Origin: Adineta ricciae
Lineage: Eukaryota; Rotifera; Eurotatoria; Adinetida; Adinetidae
Reading direction: 5' to 3'
Assembly: GCA_905250025.1 (NCBI GenBank)
Contig: CAJNOJ010000179.1
Span: 26,334-90,333, forward strand
Length of the DNA: 64,000 nt
Shown here: one piece after another, positions 12,010-22,162 of the stretch
How positions within the stretch are numbered: the stretch's first letter is position 1
Layout of the letters: every line of letters starts with the position of its first letter
The notes under the pieces: model-generated
Seen by the model: the letters and a program-made list of their open reading frames with translations, nothing else
The model's database searches: none
What the model was told of the DNA's origin: nothing
Position numbers and translations under genes: made by a program

Positions 12010-12507
12010 TTAGTCATCAGTTTGTTCTTGCTCTAGTGACGTCAATGTTCTGTGTGTGAAAATAGCTCTTTCATGTCCGTTCGAATCTAAAAGTCGATTA
12101 ACACTCCATTGTAATGCGGTGTTCCATGTCAATAATTTAGTTTTTATTCGAATGAACGATTGTTGTTGTTCCTGATCAATTGATTCCAATGATTGATGAT
12201 ATTCAATTTCATCTGACATTGTTCTCGATGCTGCTGAATTTGACCACAATTCAACAGTTGACCAGGGTGGAATAACAAATTGATTAGGAAATGTATAGCG
12301 AAGAAATGGTTGAGAATCCGTCTGTCGTTCGATGTGCCATCCAGTTAAGTCAAAAGATTTCGTTGAACTGATGTTATCGATGATAATGACGTCACCCGAC
12401 GGAGAACAACCGCTGAACATCACTGAACCTTTGGAGTGCCGACGAAAAATCGTTTTAGTATGTGTTAATTCATCGTTATCAATTTCATCATCTAACGTTT
12501 CAGTCAT
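12010..12507 (-). CDS. Lamin-tail-domain (LTD) protein without a rod
   Basis: A single uninterrupted frame of 165 residues. After about 28 acidic residues comes a lamin-tail Ig-like fold: GSVMFSGCSPSGDVIIIDN, FDLTGWHIERQ, LRYTFPNQFVIPPWSTVELWS, a polar Gln-rich loop, then LLTWNTALQWSVNRLLDSNGHERAIF. The closing W...W...LLD..G.E pattern is the standard end of the nuclear-lamin tail. Lamins place this domain after a 350-residue coiled-coil rod and before a CaaX box. Here there is no coiled coil, no nuclear localisation cluster and no CaaX motif. It may be a stand-alone LTD protein or an exon of an intermediate-filament gene whose other exons were lost. The intact frame favours a working small gene. 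Confidence 0.7.
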   Translation of the reverse strand: MTETLDDEIDNDELTHTKTIFRRHSKGSVMFSGCSPSGDVIIIDNISSTKSFDLTGWHIERQTDSQPFLRYTFPNQFVIPPWSTVELWSNSAASRTMSDEIEYHQSLESIDQEQQQSFIRIKTKLLTWNTALQWSVNRLLDSNGHERAIFTHRTLTSLEQEQTDD

Positions 12508-14268
12508 TGTATTGTAGCGATTGTTCAGTTATTGTTTATCTGCTTGTCAATATAAATGATGAATGAAAGAGAAAAAATGAGTAGATATAACAAACTAGTC
12601 AAGCGTTGCTGAATGTTGCGCATTCATTGAATTTGATTGCCGCATCTTTGTTGATTCAAATGAAAAAATCGACGAAGTCAACGGTATACGATGTATAAGA
12701 CGAACAAAGAACAGGCAAGTACAATAGTGCAGAGTAAAAGTTATTAATAACACGAACGTATATAATTTTCCAAGGAGTCCGACAGACGCGTCTTTTTTTA
12801 TTCTCCCTTTTTTCTTCCATGCTTCCTTTTTTTCTCTCTTCCTCTCCCTTCTCCTCAAAAGTAGTTTCATTCGGAAGAATTTCTTCTTCTCCTCTCTTTT
12901 AACAAGAAAAAAGATTAGTTTATATGCTTATTGAACTTCGTCATCAACTTGAATGATTAAAAGACTAGTGAAATCATTCGCATTCGCCAGGAAGAATCCT
13001 GCTCACCGAACAATACAGTGAGAGGAAGAGAGAGAGAGAGAGAGAGAGAAAATGTGCACAGAAGAAAACGACACAGTTCTTTATAGCTCTTATATCAAAT
13101 TATTACATACTTCATTGTCCTTCATGTTTCTTTTCTCAATCTATTATTGAAGTCTGTTGTAAAGTATCGTTTGTCTTCCATTCTGTCTATCTGTGAACAA
13201 AACTTTTATTAAAATAAAAAAAAAAGAAAATCAGAAATTTTCTCTCTCGTTTTTAAAGGTTATGCAAATGTTTGTTTTCATAGTTGGAAATTAAAAGTGT
13301 ACATGTTAATTCATTCTCACAAGTTAAGTGGTAGAAAATTGAGTTATGTTTCCAAATGATTTAATCAGTTTACTCGAATTTCCATAGTAGAAAAATTTGT
13401 TTTAGGCAATCGATCTGCAAGAGATCACCAATTATTGATTTTCAACACAAGGAAATTTTTAACAAAGATGAAACATCGAGGCTCGACGTCAGTGTTTCAT
13501 AACCGTATCCCATGCACTCGAAATTGTATCGTATGAATCGAATGACATTGACTAGGTATTAAAAACAGGTCAGCCAAGACGGCAGACAAAGGTGACATGT
13601 GATGCACATAGTTGCAGATCATTACGGACGAATGCATTTTTCTTCCACAAATGATGTATAAAAAACCTTATTTTTTAGGTTTCATATATAAAACAAAACT
13701 TTGTCAGATATCCATACTCATACAGTCATGTGTGATGGTCATGTTATTTAATAAAGCAAAGATCCAAGCTTCAGTTGATTTGTCTGAACTTTGTTTGGAT
13801 CAATTCAATCGAATTCTTATTGCTCAGACTTGGTCTTTAGGAAGTGTATTGTTGTGACAGTGAATAAAAGGATCCGATATTGTAGAACTGAAGCAAAATT
13901 TAGACATTTTCTGTTGCACTGATATAGCTGAAGATGGTGTTTACTAGAAGAAACGATTGGTTAACGAAAGTTAACCAATAGGAATAAAGTAAACAATTAA
14001 GACATAAATAAAACTTCCAGTATATTGCATAATGAAATCGATCTGAGCTTTAAGATAAAATCAAATTCTGAGAGCAACAATTTGTATTTGAATCTTTGTA
14101 GATTTGTTTGTTATCCCAACAAGAAAAAGATGCTAGGCACAAGAACCATGTTTTGTGTACGACAAATGACACCGACATATAGACACTTCATGCAGGTATA
14201 TTTCGTCTATCTTCTTAGAAATCTCTCTCACCAATTGCAATGAGATATTTTAGCAACCGATCACTGAT
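12508..14268. other. Intergenic DNA, no gene seen
   Basis: About 1.8 kb with short open frames in several phases, T- and A-rich tracts and an (AG)n microsatellite. The last 250 bases presumably hold the promoter and leader of TUFM. No domain is recognisable. Confidence 0.45.
13021..13049. repeat. (AG)n microsatellite
   Basis: Dinucleotide AG run of about 11 units. Confidence 0.9.
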
Positions 14269-16030
14269 ATGTCTCTGATCAATACGTATCTTCGTCGATG
14301 CCTTGCTCAAGTCGTTGTTGAAAAAAAGACGTTCAAACGTGATAAACCGCATATTAACATTGGAACAATTGGTCACGTTGATCATGGTAAAACAACTCTA
14401 ACAGCGGCAATTACTCGAAGTAAGATCAGACGAACTCCGAACTTTCTTTATTGGCTTCTTTGAATAAATAGTTCTCAGCGAAAAAAAACTGGCTAAAGTT
14501 AAAAACTATGAAGATATTGATAATGCACCCGAAGAGAAAAAACGTGGTATTACCATTAATGCTGCGCATATTGAATATTCAACACCAAATCGTCACTATG
14601 GTCATGTTGATTGTCCAGGTCATGCTGATTATATCAAAGTATAAACTGACAATTATCAAAGAACGAAATTGACTGTCACTTTTTAGAATATGATCACAGG
14701 TTCATCACAGATGGATGGCGCTATTTTGGTAGTCGCTGCAACTGATGGTGTCATGCCACAGACACGTGAACATCTTCTCCTTGCTAAACAAGTAAGGACA
14801 TGTCCATGATGAAAATTTACATTTTCTCTTCGACTGATTAGATCGGTATTGAAAAAATTGTTGTTTTTATGAACAAAGCCGACGCTGCTGACAAGGAAAT
14901 GCTTGAATTAGTAAGTCTACAAACAAATCTTCCTTGACATTTTTTCAAGTGTCTGACTGTATTCTAGGTCGAACTTGAATTACGAGAACTATTGACTCAA
15001 ATTGGTTTCGACGGTGAAAAGACACCCATTATACCTGGCTCAGCTTTATGTGCACTTGAAGTGGGTTTTTTCGAGTTTCGTGCGCATGAAAATACAAAAT
15101 ATTATTCGATTTTAGGGACGAGAACCGAATTTAGGTAAAGACGCAGTTATGAAATTGCTTGACGCTGTCGATACTTATATACCTGTGCCACCACGAGCCA
15201 ATGATCAACCATTCTTATTACCTGTTGAACATGTTTATTCCATACCGAGTACGCATCGAAGAATCTAGTACCTTAATTCTTCTCTCGTTAATAGACAAAG
15301 GTACAATTGTAACTGGCCGTGTTGAACGTGGTGTCGCGAAGAAAGGTGATGCAATTGAAGCTGTTGGTCATAATAAACTCAACAAGGGAATTATCGGAGG
15401 TAAAGTTTTAATTTGTTACTTCGATTAAAAACATTATCAAAACTGTGTGCAAGGTTTGGAAATGTTTCACCAAACAGTCGATCAAGCTCAACCAGGTGAT
15501 CAATTAGGCATTTTATTGAAAAATATTCGAAAAGAAGATATCCGTCGCGGTGTTTTCATTGGCAAGCCTGGTTCATTGAAAATGCATAACAAATTTGACT
15601 GCCAAGTAAGTTAGAAAGTATAAGGTTTGACCGAAATATCGTATTAATTATGCATTTGATTAGACATACTTCTTGTCGAAGGAAGAAGGTGGCCGAGAAG
15701 AACCAATTCCAAAAGAATTCGCATTGACAATGTATTGTCGAACATATGATATCGGTGCTAAAGGTGTCGTACCCGAAGGTCGAGAAATGATTATGCCTGG
15801 TGAAGATGCATCATTAACATTATACTTGAGCAAAAGAATGGTTCGTATTGTTTTTTTTGTATTTTGCGTTTTGTTTATGCGTCGTGATACAATTTTAGGT
15901 TTTGGAAAAAGGCGCTCGATTTACACTACGTGATGCGGATAATAAAACAGTTGGCACTGGTGTTGTAACTAATTTACATGCTGATCCAGCGCCAGAAGAA
16001 TTGAAGAAATTTTGGAAACGAGCAGCTTAG
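14269..16030 (+). CDS. TUFM: Mitochondrial elongation factor Tu
   Basis: GTPase that delivers aminoacyl-tRNA to the mitochondrial ribosome. Ten exons (14269-14419, 14472-14638, 14687-14791, 14842-14910, 14968-15060, 15116-15248, 15295-15399, 15454-15605, 15664-15840, 15899-16030) sum to 427 codons plus stop. G-box motifs are all present: P-loop GHVDHGKTT, switch [14 protein letters not shown], and GSAL. Domain II follows ([24 protein letters not shown]) and then domain III ending in [19 protein letters not shown]. The N-terminus, [20 protein letters not shown], is short but arginine-bearing, as expected for mitochondrial import. Exon 2 starts two bases into the Ile codon of ITRILSEK. The last intron uses a GTTCGT donor. 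Length and motifs match the family, so this is a working gene. Confidence 0.97.
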
Positions 16031-16144
16031 AAACGAAACAATGTTTGTGTTGTTTTTTTGTAGGATCGTTTTTTGATTTTGAAGTTTTCGTTTACTCTTG
16101 TATCAATCATTTTGAAATACAAATGAATGATGCAATGAATGCTA

Positions 16145-16150
16145 AATAAA
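16145..16150 (+). promoter_or_regulatory. AATAAA poly(A) signal of TUFM
   Basis: AATAAA lies about 115 bp past the TUFM stop and is the first such signal on the + strand. Confidence 0.55.
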
Positions 16151-16642
16151 CGTTGCCATGCAAAACTCAGGCCACTGTAACTCAAAAGTTCGTAGAATCG
16201 TACGGAACGCTATCGTGTCACATGGCATCAGACATACTGTCATTCTAAGAATAATTCATCAACGTGGAAAAAAAGAACATTCCCATAATCAGATTTTCTA
16301 GAGGGAGTATTTCTCATGTGACTGTCTGGCGAATCCATCAAGCTGAAGCTTGGTTAATAATAACTGTGTTTTTGACCGGATATTACAGACTAAAATAGTT
16401 TCATTCATTCAAATCTGTGATTAAATTATCATGGCATCATTGTATTCTTTTCCCTTATCAGTCTATATGACTAGTTGTCTTCGAAGAGGAGAAAAAAAGA
16501 AAGAGAATATATTGGATAGGTGTTTTCTTCTTTCCTAGTTACCTACGGCATGAGGAAGTCATCGTTAAGGCATGTTATCAACAAATGGCATGGCATCAAG
16601 AAACATTTCTAGCGTTATCAAACGTCGTTTACATCTATTGTG
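16151..16642. other. Intergenic DNA between TUFM and the PLAT gene
   Basis: No coding region is evident. The frame of the downstream PLAT gene is closed by a TAG at 16610-16612, so the coding start lies after it. Confidence 0.45.
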
Positions 16643-19600
16643 ATGGACTTCAAATACATTGGTGGTGAAATGCCTTGGTCTCTACCGTTTGGTGATCATT
16701 TTCATTCTGCAGATTCGCAAAAAGGTATTGAGCCACAGTCAAGAAACTTCTTATTTCTTATTTTGTGTCCTGAATTTAGCAGCTGAGCTTGAAATAATCG
16801 CTCGTCGACATGGATTTGAACAACTTATAGCGTCCCAAAATCATTCCAAATGGTCGAATGCAGGGGTCTATTTCACAAATGAACCAATCGATTCGAATCT
16901 AAGCGAACATCATCTGACAGGTTTAATTTCATCTCGCTATGAATTTGTGAAATGATTTAACGATTGTATAGATTCCAATGATGGCCATAATCATACATTC
17001 TGCTACCTATGTTCTGTTAGTTCACATGTACATGAGCGAATGCCACCTCGTGATAAATCCCTGGTATGAATTTCGATTGATGAATTCAATTCTATATTTA
17101 TTTTTCTCTTTTGAAAGAGACGGAAACTTATTCCATATAAGAATCCAAAAGCTAGATTATCATCATCGCTGGACCGATTAGATAGGCATTCATCCGCGGA
17201 TTTAGTCTCATATCGATTTGTCGTGCGAACTGGTAAAGAAAAGAATAGTGGCACAAGAGCTCAGGTAGAATCTCTCAGAGAATAAATTTAGTTGAATTTT
17301 CTTTTCGTTTTTCTCCAGGTATATCTATACATATATGGAACGGAGAAGAATTGGTCATCGATTCATCTACATGGTCGAGCGAATTCAAATTCTTCGACAT
17401 CTATAGATGGTTTTCCCAGTGGTTCGAGTCGAACGTTTTGTTTAAAAGGTCCAGATATTGGACAACTACATCATTTAAATGTCAATGTAAAGATTTCAAC
17501 ATGATTGTGTTCGTCAGCTGATTCTTTTGTTTAGCTTGTTGGTTCTCGATCGGATAAAGAATGGTTTTTGAAAGAAATTGAAGTGACCAACCTAACGAAT
17601 GGTACGACATGGTTATGTGAATTTAATTGTTGGTTGCCAAAAACTAATAGTCAGCAGGTGGATGAAGTCAGCTTGAGTTCGTCTCCTCGACATAAAGATT
17701 CATCTTGTGCAAGTAAGAATTTATAACGTGGCTCTTTTGGCACTTCTCTCTCTATTTATCAAGTTTATATTCTTCAAATTCGTACTGGTGACAAAGCATT
17801 TGCAGGTACTAATGCAAATATTTATACGACTATTCATGGCTCCGAGAATCGAACGAATCGGCTACGATTGACGAATGATCGAGTAAATCTATTTGAACAA
17901 AACCAATTAGATACATTTGCAATTGTTGGCGAACATCTCGGAGATTTACTTGAAATTAGGTCAGTAAAATTGACCATATCTTTTCTCTAATTGAAAAGTC
18001 TCCTCTTTCATTCCAGTCTTGAATCAGATAGCAACAAATTTGCAAGTGATTGGTACATAAAAGAAATGGCGATGTGGAAAATCATTCCAAGCAAGGGTGA
18101 CCATCAATCCCATGCCTACTTCCCGATCAATAATTGTCTCGGAAAGAAAGTAACAATATTGAAATCCAAACGCGAAACATATCCGCTCATGGATCGACAT
18201 TTGAAGGGTAATTTCTTGCTCATTTAACTCGATAGTTTCTGATTGTTTTCGTCTCCAGGTCCGATTTGTTACCGAATCCTTGTTAAAACTGGTAAAGCAA
18301 TGAATGCTGGTACAGACGCAAATGTCTTTTTGATTATCTACGGTCAAAATGGTCGAACAGCTGTTCATCAACTTAACAATCGATCAAAAAACGATTTCGA
18401 ACGAAATACATCATCGGAATTTACGGTAAGAACAGTCAATTTGTCGTTAATCTTTATTATTTAATTGTGTTCATATCCGATTCATCATTATTTTACGTAA
18501 CATTATAGTCGAATCATATTCCAGTTAATGACATTCTTTTTATAGTTAACCTTGAGAAGATTTTCTCAGCAAATCTTTCAGAGTTAGAACTGCTTAGTAT
18601 CAGATAATTGAGAACTAAGCAAATATATGATAATCGATTCCTAATGTTTTTTACTATTTATTTGATGAAAACATGTCGAAAAGAAAAGTTTCGATCATTA
18701 ATTGTAACGATGACATTGAAAAAAGTCCACTGATGGATCGATTATTATCTCTAAGGAATTCTCTTCTATCTGCATACATAATTGTAATGAATAATGCTCA
18801 GATCCTGGAAAAAGAAATTCTTCAACAACATTCTAATCTTTATTTAGATTATGGATATTGATATAGGAGAAATACGCCGGATCAAAATCTGGCATGATAA
18901 TTCTAATCCGAATTCGGCCTGGTTTCTTGATTCGGTGTTGATCGAAAAGAAATATTCGACATGTCAAATCATTTCAGACGTTTATACTCAACGTCTGGAA
19001 CAAATCAGTAAAGTTATCTATCATCAAATAGTTAACGGAAGACAAAAACGTCACTCGTTTGATCGACAGAACTTAAGAATTAACGATGAAGGATCAAATG
19101 ATCGATTAGGAAGTGGCCGAGGTATTCTACGTAGTCCCACGACGTATGATCGAGCCAGTTTGCAGAAAAAAGTAACTTGGGATGAACAAAGTATTGGTTC
19201 CCAGGATGATTTATATTCATTGGAATCACAACGTACGAGGTCATTGCAGAATATAAATGAACAAAACAATAAAAGAATTGAATCTTTTCATCGACAAGTC
19301 CATTCGAATGATTATCAAGTCATCTGGATATCATCGCATAGCTATAAGAATGATCACTGGACAATCAAATCAATTGAAGAAGGTGACTCGTTTGATTTAG
19401 ATCACACAACACGTTCACTGCTACTTTCCGATCGAGCAGTAGCGAACAATAAAATGAAACAACTAACACGAGAAAATCACGATGAATTCTATGAATTCCA
19501 AGCGAACCGTTGGTTAGCTAAAGATAAAGAAGATGGAAAACTTGAAGTTTATTTAACGCCAACATCGACTCATGGATCACCAGTCAAACCCGACGCAAGC

Positions 19601-20904
19601 ATGGATTTGAAAAAGAAACCGCCGATCCCATCCAGTCAACGTTTCGATATTCCACGACACAAGTATGATCATACAGAAAAAGGCTCGAAACGTCTCTCCT
19701 CATCTGATCTTGTGCCTGATGAAAGATCTTCACCAAATACAGCAAACTCACCTGATGTAATGAATGATGGCGATGAAGAATTATTAGCGAAATTGACAGG
19801 CGAACCCTCGCACCGTCCACGTTCGTCGATCGGTTCCTTATCCCCGATGAGCCAACGTGCCAAATCTCCACAGAATATTAATGATCAACGATCTTCAATG
19901 GAATTCTCGCGTAAACCATCGATTCAACCAAGATCCACAGTTTCCTCCTTGCCATCTTCGAGTCAAAATCTGACTAGCGATCGTTCTACTCCGCTACGCC
20001 ACTCTCGTAATTCATTAACTCGAACTTTCGATGATTCGCCAAGTAACGCTCAATTAACACCTCGATTAAACTCATCATCTAGCTCACGTCTGAAAACATC
20101 TTCAAGCACGAATGAAGAATTACTAGCACAATTAACCGAAGAACCAATACCACGTGCTCGAGCATCAGCTGCTGCTTCCTCCGCAGCATTGAATCAACGT
20201 AATAAGTCATTTCGAAACGAAGATGAATCATCAGACTATTTGCGTTCACTAACTAATTCACATCTAAAGTCATCACAGAACAAAAACAATCTTTCCACAT
20301 CGCCACTCACTAGTCAAAACTCATTCGATAGAAGTGGAAGAGAACGATTGAGCAATTCTCGAACAACACTTGGGCCAACATTGTCATCAAATGAACACAC
20401 GATACCAGCACGACATTACAATGAATTGACTAGTTCAAGATCTAATGATCAAGATCTACCAGCAAAAATAACAACTCCTGAGTCAGTCTTTCGTCCGCGA
20501 TCTTCCGCTACGTCATTGTCACCGTTGAGTCAGCGTGAAAAACCAACACGTTCTATTGTTAGTCCTCTTCATTCTTCAATACATGAACGCGAAGTGTCAA
20601 CTAGAATACCATCTGGATCATCGAATTATCCTCGATCATCAATTTCTTCATTATCACCAAGCAATCAACTATCAAAACAAGGTCATTCAAACAATGAATC
20701 CACGAACGTGTCATCAATAACGTCATCGACTGGATCGCTCTTAAGACCCAAATCAGCGCGACGTTCTAATCCTCTCTCTTCTTCGCAAAAATCTATTTTC
20801 GGTAAGTTGAAGCACTCTAATATGCATTCTCATTTTCTTATTTATATTAAGATCAAGTATACAATTCAGCTTATGGTACGGCAGCAGCATCCGATGATTT
20901 TTGA
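16643..20904 (+). CDS. Triple PLAT/LH2-domain protein with Ser-rich tail (LOXHD1-like)
   Basis: Eleven exons (16643-16724, 16780-16920, 16972-17063, 17118-17264, 17319-17486, 17535-17712, 17764-17959, 18017-18207, 18259-18425, 18848-20801, 20852-20904) join to 1,122 codons plus stop. The ATG at 16643 is the first after an in-frame TAG. PLAT beta-sandwiches begin near residues 135 (YRFVVRTGK), 270 (YILQIRTGD) and 399 (YRILVKTGK). Each carries the usual G-T-x-A-x-V-x-x-x-I-x-G strand. PLAT domains bind lipids or membrane proteins, and tandem copies are typical of LOXHD1. In the third, strand WFLDSVLIEK and the closing strand FQANRWLAKDKEDGKLEVYL are separated by about 175 mostly polar residues. 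The last 430 residues are Ser/Arg-rich and disordered, with a degenerate repeat. There is no signal peptide or transmembrane helix. A cytoplasmic, cortex-associated scaffold is my inference. Confidence 0.85.
19765..20660 (+). repeat. Degenerate coding repeats in PLAT-protein tail
   Basis: Three to four diverged copies of a module of about 40 residues. Its core is D/N-EELLAKLT followed by a proline segment and R-P-R-S-S-x-x-S-L-S-P-x-x-Q-R. Copies start near 19771, 20113 and 20449, and a partial copy (YPRSSISSLSPSNQ) lies near 20628. The modules look like docking or phosphorylation sites (SLSP), but no family is known to me. Confidence 0.6.
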
Positions 20905-22162
20905 TGGATAGGAATTTTTGTCACGTATCCTATCATCGGATTAATCTTTTCTTATTATAAATACATTGTGAATGACAAAATGCATTTGGAATATTTGATG
21001 TTTACAAAAGTGCCAAACTGAACTACATTTCTGTTTTATTTACCTTGAAATCTTTTCTTCTTCTTCTTCTTCTGCCGTAATGCAAGTTTTCATTGTTCGT
21101 CTTTTGTTAACATATTATCAAACATCAATTAGTACCTTCGAGCAAAATAAAACAAATAATTGTGTATGTATGACGATAAATCTTTCGTCATCCAATACCG
21201 TTTGGAAATAGACAAATGAACCGACAGAGCATTAAATGATACATATCGACTGAGTACAAACAGCTGCTAGGCGATCATAAAATCTATTGATCTATCTAGT
21301 TATCTGCACGGAAGCTGTGATAATTCAATGAGGCATAGTCACATTGTTGAGTTAATTTGTTTATCTGGAAAATGTTGAAATCTGACTCTTTGTTGCTAAC
21401 TGATACGTTTGATATTTAATACGATTAATAATTAGTGAAATAATTTTGTCCTTGTGTGCTGGTTTTAATCTCGCTAGAAGATTTCAGCTTGAATAGATTT
21501 ATCGACGAACTACTCACATGTCAGATTCTTAGTAACTTCCGACAAGCTCAATGACATGATTAGTTGTCGATCGACATGATCACACAGAAACATTCATCAT
21601 TGTCAACGCCTTTTCTTGTTTTGTTCAGCACTAAGATAAGACCTTGTTGCACTCTTGTCAATCGCTTAGACTTGTTACAACGAAACAAGACAATAGTTTT
21701 TAGACGAAAGAGAAACAAACGATCGGTAACAACGCATACAAAACGGATGATAGTCCCGGCATTGTAGTTAGTATGACTGACGAATAGTTTCTTATATTGA
21801 TCATTACTCAATGTCTTTCTGTTATTTCTACGTTCAATTACTGATGATTTTTTTCTCTCTGCTCCTCTCTCTTGTTCTATTTGGCTCGCTATTTTTCTCG
21901 TTTTTTTTCTCCTTCTCTTTATCATGTTTCGCATAAAAAAGAAATCATCAGATGAACAAGAGAGGAGAAAAAAGGGCGAGTCGCAACTGAAGGGCAACAT
22001 ACATAACGACGGTGTTAATAACGACAACAGACGATTTTCTTCTCCAATCTTTATATTTATGTATCTAGGTTTATTTGATTAAACACGAGTTACACTCTTT
22101 CATCTTTGTTAACTTTTCTTGACTAACTCTTGAAACGTGATCTCAATGCAGTTCAATATTGC
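20905..22162. other. Intergenic DNA, no gene seen
   Basis: Contains a short TTC microsatellite near 21055-21076 and T/C-rich tracts. Open frames on both strands are composition artefacts (Lys/Arg-rich or Phe/Leu-rich). The last part is the presumed promoter of the neuregulin-like gene. Confidence 0.45.

Noticed and set aside
17415-17432. tRNA B-box-like GGTTCGAGTCG
   Set aside because: It lies in a coding exon of the PLAT gene, with no A-box or cloverleaf around it.
18673-18861. Possible extra exon in the PLAT gene
   Set aside because: It lies inside the intron 18426-18847. Direct splicing from 18425 to 18848 restores a perfect PLAT strand, so this stretch is intronic.
21560-22027. 155-codon minus-strand open frame
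   Set aside because: Lys/Arg- and Ser-rich reading of T/C-biased DNA with no domain, signal or splice context; it lies in the promoter region of the neuregulin-like gene.
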